The position numbers and the translations under genes were made by a program. Below, piece by piece: positions 58,150 through 64,000 of a DNA stretch of 64,000 nucleotides. The notes beneath the pieces are model-generated. The model was not told where the DNA came from. It made no database searches and worked only from the letters and a program-made list of their open reading frames with translations. Every line of letters begins with the position of its first letter. Positions within the stretch are counted from its first letter, which is position 1. The stretch is taken from positions 1,161,001-1,225,000 of the forward strand of contig CALZFC010000268.1 of the NCBI GenBank assembly GCA_945643635.1. Direction: 5' to 3'. The DNA is from Allodiplogaster sudhausi (taxonomy: Eukaryota > Nematoda > Chromadorea > Rhabditida > Diplogasteridae).

Positions 58150-58188
<39 letters not shown>

Positions 58189-58246
58189 GCTCGCTCGCTC
58201 GCTTCCTCCCTCTCTCGCTTCGTCTTTGTCATTTGTCTTCAACGAG

Positions 58247-58282
<36 letters not shown>

Positions 58283-58300
58283 TTCTCTCTCTTTGTCTCT
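58080..58300 (+). repeat. CT microsatellites with duplicated spacer
   Basis: Three CT runs are separated by related spacers (CTTCCACGAACACTTGCTCT, CTTCTCCACGAACTCT, CTTCAACGAGCTCT). Confidence 0.85.
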
Positions 58301-58309
58301 TCCTCGGTG

Positions 58310-59185
58310 ACCTGATTTTTGGTCAGATGATTATTGATCAAATGATTATTGGTCAAATTTTGATGATTTTTATCAAATGATTGTTGGTCAATGATTGTTG
58401 GTCAAATGATTATTGGTCAAATGATTTTTATTCAGATTTTTTCACAAATCTGTGATTTTTGGTCAAATTTCTAACTTGTGCATTAAAATATAAAAAATTA
58501 TCTAATAGTGCTTTGAAATGTGCTGGGCATCACTTCTTATACTCAAGCACAAGAAAACTATCACAAACAATTACGAACCCCAAACGCTTGTCAATTCTCA
58601 GGTAAGGGGAACCCAAGTAAAGGGAACTGGTATATGTGTGCATCTATGTGTATGTACATAACTATGTCTCTCTCTTTCTCAGGGTTTAAAGTCAAGACCG
58701 AAATGGAGCAAAATTAAATTCAACATACCCTACCTTCCTTTCGGCGTCCAAAACGCCCTTACCCAATTCTTGAAGTTCCTTCTCCTGAGGCATTCTCTTC
58801 TCTACCTTGTTGTCTTTATTATCGTCGAGTAATAAACTCGCCTGGCAAGTAGTCATTGTCACTGTCGAGCTCAAAGACAAGTACATACATACATACACTG
58901 CTCCAGTCGCATTTCGGTTCACTTATATTTTCATTGTAAAGTAAATCACTTATGAATTAAATATACCTTATTGTGTAGGTGGGACTTGAAGGTGAACCAT
59001 GATTGGCAATTTTCGCCCCATATTTTACATTTTACATTTACACATAATTCGACATAATTTAAAATTGACCAAAAATCACAAATCTGTGAAAAAATCTGAC
59101 CAAAAATCATTTGACCAAGAATCATTGACGAAAAATCATTTGACCAACAATCAGTGACTAAAAATCATTTGACAAAAAATCAAGG
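58310..59185. mobile_element. Long-armed inverted repeat of TTTGGTCAAATGATT units
   Basis: The left arm (58310-58475) has repeated GATTATTGGTCAAAT units ending TTCACAAATCTGTGATTTTT. The right arm (59055-59185) is its inverse. About 575 bp lies between the arms, including the exon candidate at 58734-58841. Confidence 0.7.
58734..58841 (-). CDS. Isolated exon candidate inside an inverted repeat
   Basis: 108 nt open in phase 0, between acceptor ACTTGCCAG and donor AAG/GTAGGG. It reads ASLLLDDNKDNKVEKRMPQE then KELQELGKGVLDAERK, a charged helix unlike the surrounding repeats. No partner exon found. Family unknown; it may be a captured gene piece or an exon of a gene hosting the repeat in its introns. 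Confidence 0.35.
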
Positions 59186-60002
59186 AACCCTCTTCCTCTC
59201 CGCCACTAGCCCTCCACGAATTTCTCTCTTCCTCTGTCCCTCATCCTCTCTCAATCTCGTTTCTACGAAAGATTATCTTGAGGGATCAAGACAATCTCGC
59301 ATGGCCCGGCTCGTTGCCTGTGGCAACACTATCCCCGCCCACTTTCATTGCTGTACCTGCCCAACACATTGGTTATTTTCATTGCACATGGACTAGCGTG
59401 TTGGCAAACTCTCTCATTCAGCTTTACAAAAAGGGCAAGAAAAAACAGGAAAATTCACAGGAAAATAACAAGTACAATTTAAAAATATATGAGATGAGGA
59501 GAGTATGCTGGACGCGTCCGTGTGGAGCGTCGTGTCCAAATCAGCTTTCGCATGACTGTGCTTGCCCATTTCACGAACGGCATCTGGAAAAGGAGAGGGA
59601 GGGAGAGAGAGAAGGACTAGGGAGGCACGATGAGAGAATTGATAAACTTAGCAGTTACGAGGGTATTGCAGTTCGGAACATTCGATAAAAAATTGAATAG
59701 TTCTTCTAATAGTTATAGCATCCCATTTCATTGCTATCACCGTTATTTCCATCCTAATAAATTTTCACAATAGAATGTGGTCCTTTTGGAAGAAAATCCA
59801 TAATAGCAATTTCAAATCCTCTCGAATTGCGAAAGTCGGCCGGCAGTTGCATGTAACAACTTCTACATACCAATAACATCATTTCTTTAATGTAGAACGG
59901 ATTCGTAAGCTAATTTCGTTTTTTTAATGAGCGCAGGATGATTTAAAAAAATTGCTATGCTATTCTTGGAGCTTTTTGAATGCTTTTACTTACTTTTGTT
60001 TT
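59186..60002. other. Unassigned sequence
   Basis: Short open frames without splice or family support; a GA-rich patch at about 59588-59620. Confidence 0.4.
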
Positions 60003-60050
60003 CAAATTAAACAATAGAATGAAAGAGAGGAAGAGAGATAAAGACAGAGA

Positions 60051-60124
<74 letters not shown>

Positions 60125-60215
60125 CAGAGAGGGGGAGACAGAAAAGGGAGAGAGAATTAGAAAGGGGAAGAATGAAAGAGAAAAAGAGAGAGAGAGAAGT
60201 GAGAGAGAGGGAAAA

Positions 60216-60265
<50 letters not shown>

Positions 60266-60370
60266 AGAAAGGGGAAGAATGAAAGAGAAAAACAGAGAGA
60301 GAGAAAGTGAGAGAGAGGGAAACGAGAGAAAGAGAGAGAGAGAGAGAGGCAGAGAGACAGAGAGAGAATG
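60003..60370 (+). repeat. GA microsatellite with internal duplication
   Basis: GA tract in which a segment with GAATTAGAAAGGGGAAGAAT and GAAAGAGAAAAA recurs at about 60153 and 60261. Confidence 0.9.
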
Positions 60371-60966
60371 CGAGAGCAAAGCAAGAAAGAACAATGCAAA
60401 TTGGTGCAGAGTCTTGTTCAAAAATCGACAAATCAAGTATTTCATCCCTATCCACGTATCCAGAATCATGAGATCTCGGCTGAACGTGACAGGAGCGGGG
60501 GTCTATCCATTCTACTTTACGGCAAATCTCGAGGCTGTATCTTTGCGTTATCTGCTGTCTACCAGATCGAGTATGCAATGATGAAAGCTTGACGGTCTGC
60601 TCTAGAGGATGAGGAAAGGTGGAAAGATAAGGAGAGAGAGCAAGAGAGAAAGAGAGTGAGAGAGAGAGAGAGATATGATCCTATGATCTAAATATGCGAA
60701 TGAAGTTGCCAGGGGTTTGAATAATGTGCAGGAGAGAAGGAGTGTTGTCAGTGTGACCACTCATAGGAAGAAAGGACAAGAAAGAAAAAAAGAGAAAGAG
60801 ATAGCAGAGAATAGAGAGGAGAGCGAGAGATGAGAGAAGGAAAAGATTGCGACAAACAGCAATTTGCTACAAGTAGTTAGCGTGATGCGGCAAATTACTT
60901 TTCTCTCTCTTTATAACAATTTTGAATCGGAGAGTGGCGTAAATTTCACTCGACTATTCCCTTGCT

Positions 60967-61106
60967 TATTTTCATTTCTTTTCCTCTTTCTTCTCTTTTA
61001 GAATTTCGGTCAATTCGCCATACTGTCTTGGCCACCACATGTTATCTGGCGCTCCGGCTAGTGTGAGATAGAGAAAGAGAGTTAAGGAGACGAGAGATGG
61101 AGCGAA

Positions 61107-61140
<34 letters not shown>

Positions 61141-61310
61141 AGAGGGAGAGAAAGAGGGAGGGAAAGAGAGAAGAAAGAGAGAGAGAAAGAGTGAGAGAGA
61201 GAAGAGGGAGAGAAAGAGGGAGGGAAAGAGAGAAGAGAGAGAGAGAGAAAGAGTGAGAGAGAAACAAGAGGGAGAGAAAGAGGGAGGGAAAGAGAGAAAG
61301 AGAGAGAGAA

Positions 61311-61348
<38 letters not shown>

Positions 61349-61728
61349 AGAAGAGGGAGAGAAAGAGGGAGGGAAAGAGAGAAGAGAGAGAGAGAGAAAG
61401 AGTGAGAGAGAGAGAGAAAGAAAGAAGAGGGAGAGAAAGAGGGAGGGAAAGAGAGAAGAGAGAGAGAGAGAAAGAGTGAGAGAGAGAGAGAGAGAAAGAA
61501 GAGGGAGAGAAAGTGGAAGGGAAAGAGAGAAGAGAGAGAGAGAAAGAGTGAGAGAGAGAGAGAGAGAAAGAGTGAGAGAGAGAGAGAGGAGGTGTTCATT
61601 TCTTTTCCTCTTTCTTCTCTTTTAGAATTTCGGTCAATTCGCCATACTGTCTTGGCCACCACATGTTATCTGGCGCTCCGGCTAGTGTGAGATAGAGAAA
61701 GAGAGTTAAGGAGACGAGAGATGGAGCG

Positions 61729-61773
<45 letters not shown>

Positions 61774-61790
61774 AGAGAGAAAGAGGGAGC

Positions 61791-61836
<46 letters not shown>

Positions 61837-62340
61837 AGAAAGAGGGAGGGAAAGAGAGAAGAAAGAGAGAGAGAAAGAGTGAGAGAGAGAAGAGGGAGAG
61901 AAAGAGGGAGGGAAAGAGAGAAGAGAGAGAGAGAGAAAGAGTGATAGAGAGAGAGATAAAGAAGAGGGAGAGAAAGAGGGAGGGAAAGAGAGAAGAGAGA
62001 GAGAGAGAAAGAGTGAGAGAGAGAGATAAAGAAGAGGGAGAGAAAGAGGGAGGGAAAGAGAGAAGAGAGAGAGAGAGAAAGAGTGAGAGAGAGAGAGAGA
62101 GAGAGAAAGAAGAGGGAGAGAAAGAGGAAGGGAAAGAGAGAAGAGAGAGAGAGAGAAAGAGTGAGAGAGAGAGAGAGAGAAAGAGTGAGAGAGAGAGAGA
62201 GGAGGTGTTCATTTCTTTTCCTCTTTCTTCTCTTTTAGAATTTCGGTCAATTCGCCATACTGTCTTGGCCACCACATGTTATCTGGCGCTCCGGCTAGTG
62301 TGAGATAGAGAAAGAGAGTTAAGGAGACGAGAGATGGAGC

Positions 62341-62383
<43 letters not shown>

Positions 62384-63040
62384 AGAGAAAGAGGGAGGGA
62401 AAGAGAGAAGAGAGAGAGAGAGAAAGAGTGAGAGAGAAACAAGAGGGAGAGAAAGAGGGAGGGAAAGAGAGAAGAGAGAGAGAGAAAGAGTGAGAGAGAG
62501 AGAGAGATAAAGAAGAGGGAGAGAAAGAGGGAGGAAAGAGAGAAGATAGAGAGAGAGAAAGAGTGAGAGAGAGAGATAGATAAAGAAGAGGGAGAGAAAG
62601 AGGGAGGGAAAGAGAGAAGAGAGAGAGAGAGAAAGAGTGAGAGAGAGAGAGAGAGAGAAGAGGGAGAGAAAGAGGGAGGGAAAGAGAGAAGAGAGAGAGA
62701 GAGAAAGAGTGAGAGAGAGAGAGAGAGATAAAGAAGAGGGAGAGAAAGAGGGAGGGAAAGAGAGAAGATAGAGAGAGAGAAAGAGTGAGAGAGAGAGAGA
62801 GATAAAGAAGAGGGAGAGAAGAGGGAGGGAAAGAGAGAAGAGAGAGAGAGAGAAAGAGTGAGAGAGAGAGAGAGAGAAAGAGTGAGAGAAGAGAGAGAGA
62901 GGAGGTGTTCATTTCTTTTCCTCTTTCTTCTCTTTTAGAATTTCGGTCAATTCGCCATACTGTCTTGGCCACCACATGTTATCTGGCGCTCCGGCTAGTG
63001 TGAGATAGAGAAAGAGAGTTAAGGAGGAGAGAGATGGAGC

Positions 63041-63090
<50 letters not shown>

Positions 63091-63854
63091 AGAAAAGGGG
63101 AGGGAAAGAGAGAAGAGAGAGAGAGAAAGAGTGAGAGAGAAACAAGAGGGGAGAGAAAGAGGAGGGAAAGAGAGAAGAGAGAGAGAGAAAGAGTGAGAGA
63201 GAGAGAGAGAGATAAGAAGAGGGAGAGAAAGAGGGAGGGAAAGAGAGAAGATAGAGAGAGAGAAAGAGTGAGAGAGAGAGAGAGATAAAGAAGAGGGAGA
63301 GAAAGAGGGAGGGAAAGAGAGAAGAGAGAGAGAGAAAAGAGTGAGAGAGAGAGAGAGAGAAGAGGGAGGAGAGAAAGAGGGAGGGAAAGAGAGAAGAGAG
63401 AGAGAGAGAAAGAGTGAGAGAGAGAGAGAGAAAGAGTGAGAGAGAGAGAGAGATAAAGAAGAGGGAGAGAAAGAAGGAGGGAAAGAGAGAAGATAGAGAG
63501 AGAGAAAGAGTGAGAGAGAGAGAGAGATAGAGAAGAGGGAGAGAAAGAGGGAGGGAAAGAGAGAGAAAGAAGAGAGAGAGAGAGAGAGGAAGAGTGAGAG
63601 AGAGAGAGAGAGAGAGAGAAAGAAGAGGGAGAGAAAGAGGAAGGGAAAGAGAGAAGAGAGAGAGAGAGAAAGAGTGAGAGAGAGAGAGAGAAAGAGTGAG
63701 AGAGAGAGAGAGGAGGAGGTGTTCATTTCTTTTCCTCTTTCTTCTCTTTTAGAATTTCGGTCAATTCGCCATACTGTCTTGGCCACCACATGTTATCTGG
63801 CGCTCCGGCTAGTGTGAGATAGAGAAAGAGAGTTAAGGAGACGAGAGATGGAGC

Positions 63855-63904
<50 letters not shown>

Positions 63905-64000
63905 AGAAAGAGGGAGGGAAAGAGAGAAGAAAGAGAGAGAGAAAGAGTGAGAGAGAGAAGAGGGAGAGAAAGAGGGAGGGAAAGAGAGAAGAGAGAGAGA
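60967..64000 (+). repeat. Higher-order tandem array, units 613-814 bp, runs off window
   Basis: Five copies of a block of about 125 bp (TTTCATTTCTTTTCCTCTTT ... GAATTTCGGTCAATTCGCCA ... ACATGTTATCTGGCGCTCCG ... GAGATGGAGCG) are each followed by 450-650 bp of GA sequence built from a sub-repeat of about 60 bp (GAAGAGGGAGAGAAAGAGGG). GAATTTCGG starts at 61001, 61625, 62238, 62938 and 63752, so spacings are 624, 613, 700 and 814. Minus-strand frames starting MVAKTVWRIDRNSKREERGK recur in each unit but run into Ser-Leu repeats and are not called genes. Confidence 0.95.

Noticed and set aside
60403..60592. Hydrophobic reading (GAGVYPFYFTANLEAVSLRY) suggesting the end of a chemoreceptor
   Set aside because: Single short frame between GA repeats, no confirmed acceptor, no other receptor exon nearby, and a second frame is equally open.
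61042..63789. Four minus-strand frames starting MVAKTVWRIDRNSKREERGK
   Set aside because: The shared start comes from the tandem block and runs straight into GA repeat. No independent coding evidence, so kept only as a repeat observation.

Overview
The window reads as nuclear DNA from a nematode, probably a rhabditid or diplogastrid relative. The evidence is many short exons with T-rich YYYCAG acceptors, a cluster of MATH-BTB ('bath') genes, a possible trans-splice acceptor directly on a start codon, and many small inverted-repeat elements. The species cannot be named from sequence alone. Much of the window is GA/CT microsatellite. Most long Ser-Leu or Arg-Glu open frames are translations of those tracts and are not annotated as genes.

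Left part (1-12.5 kb): the last two exons of a cytochrome P450 (+), then two paralogous coiled-coil genes lying tail to tail, A (+, about 2.1-7.4 kb) and B (-, 12.2-8.9 kb). B's first exon and upstream DNA resemble those of the neighbouring MATH-BTB gene C.

Middle (13-24.8 kb): MATH-BTB gene C (-), a small secreted protein gene D (+) that resembles SXP/RAL-2 (DUF148) proteins, a divergent MATH-BTB gene E (+) and a four-segment membrane protein F (+). F starts 102 bp after the E stop, which suggests an operon.

Right part (27.4-53.4 kb): four more MATH-BTB paralogues of one ten-exon design: G (+), K (-), H (+), J (+). K and H lie head to head. They show several kinds of damage or repair: frameshifts in H, a lost splice acceptor in J, an in-frame repeat insertion in K, duplicated 3' exon cassettes in G and K, and a 292-bp tandem duplication in K. 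C has a deletion that an upstream splice site could compensate. G, H and J share related upstream DNA.

The rest is transposon-like and simple repeat: at least seven small TIR families, three foldback structures, longer dispersed repeats (31-38 kb), and from 53.5 kb almost only repeat. The last 3 kb is a higher-order tandem array with 613-814 bp units that runs off the window end. All exon models come from reading splice sites, phase and paralogue alignment by eye.
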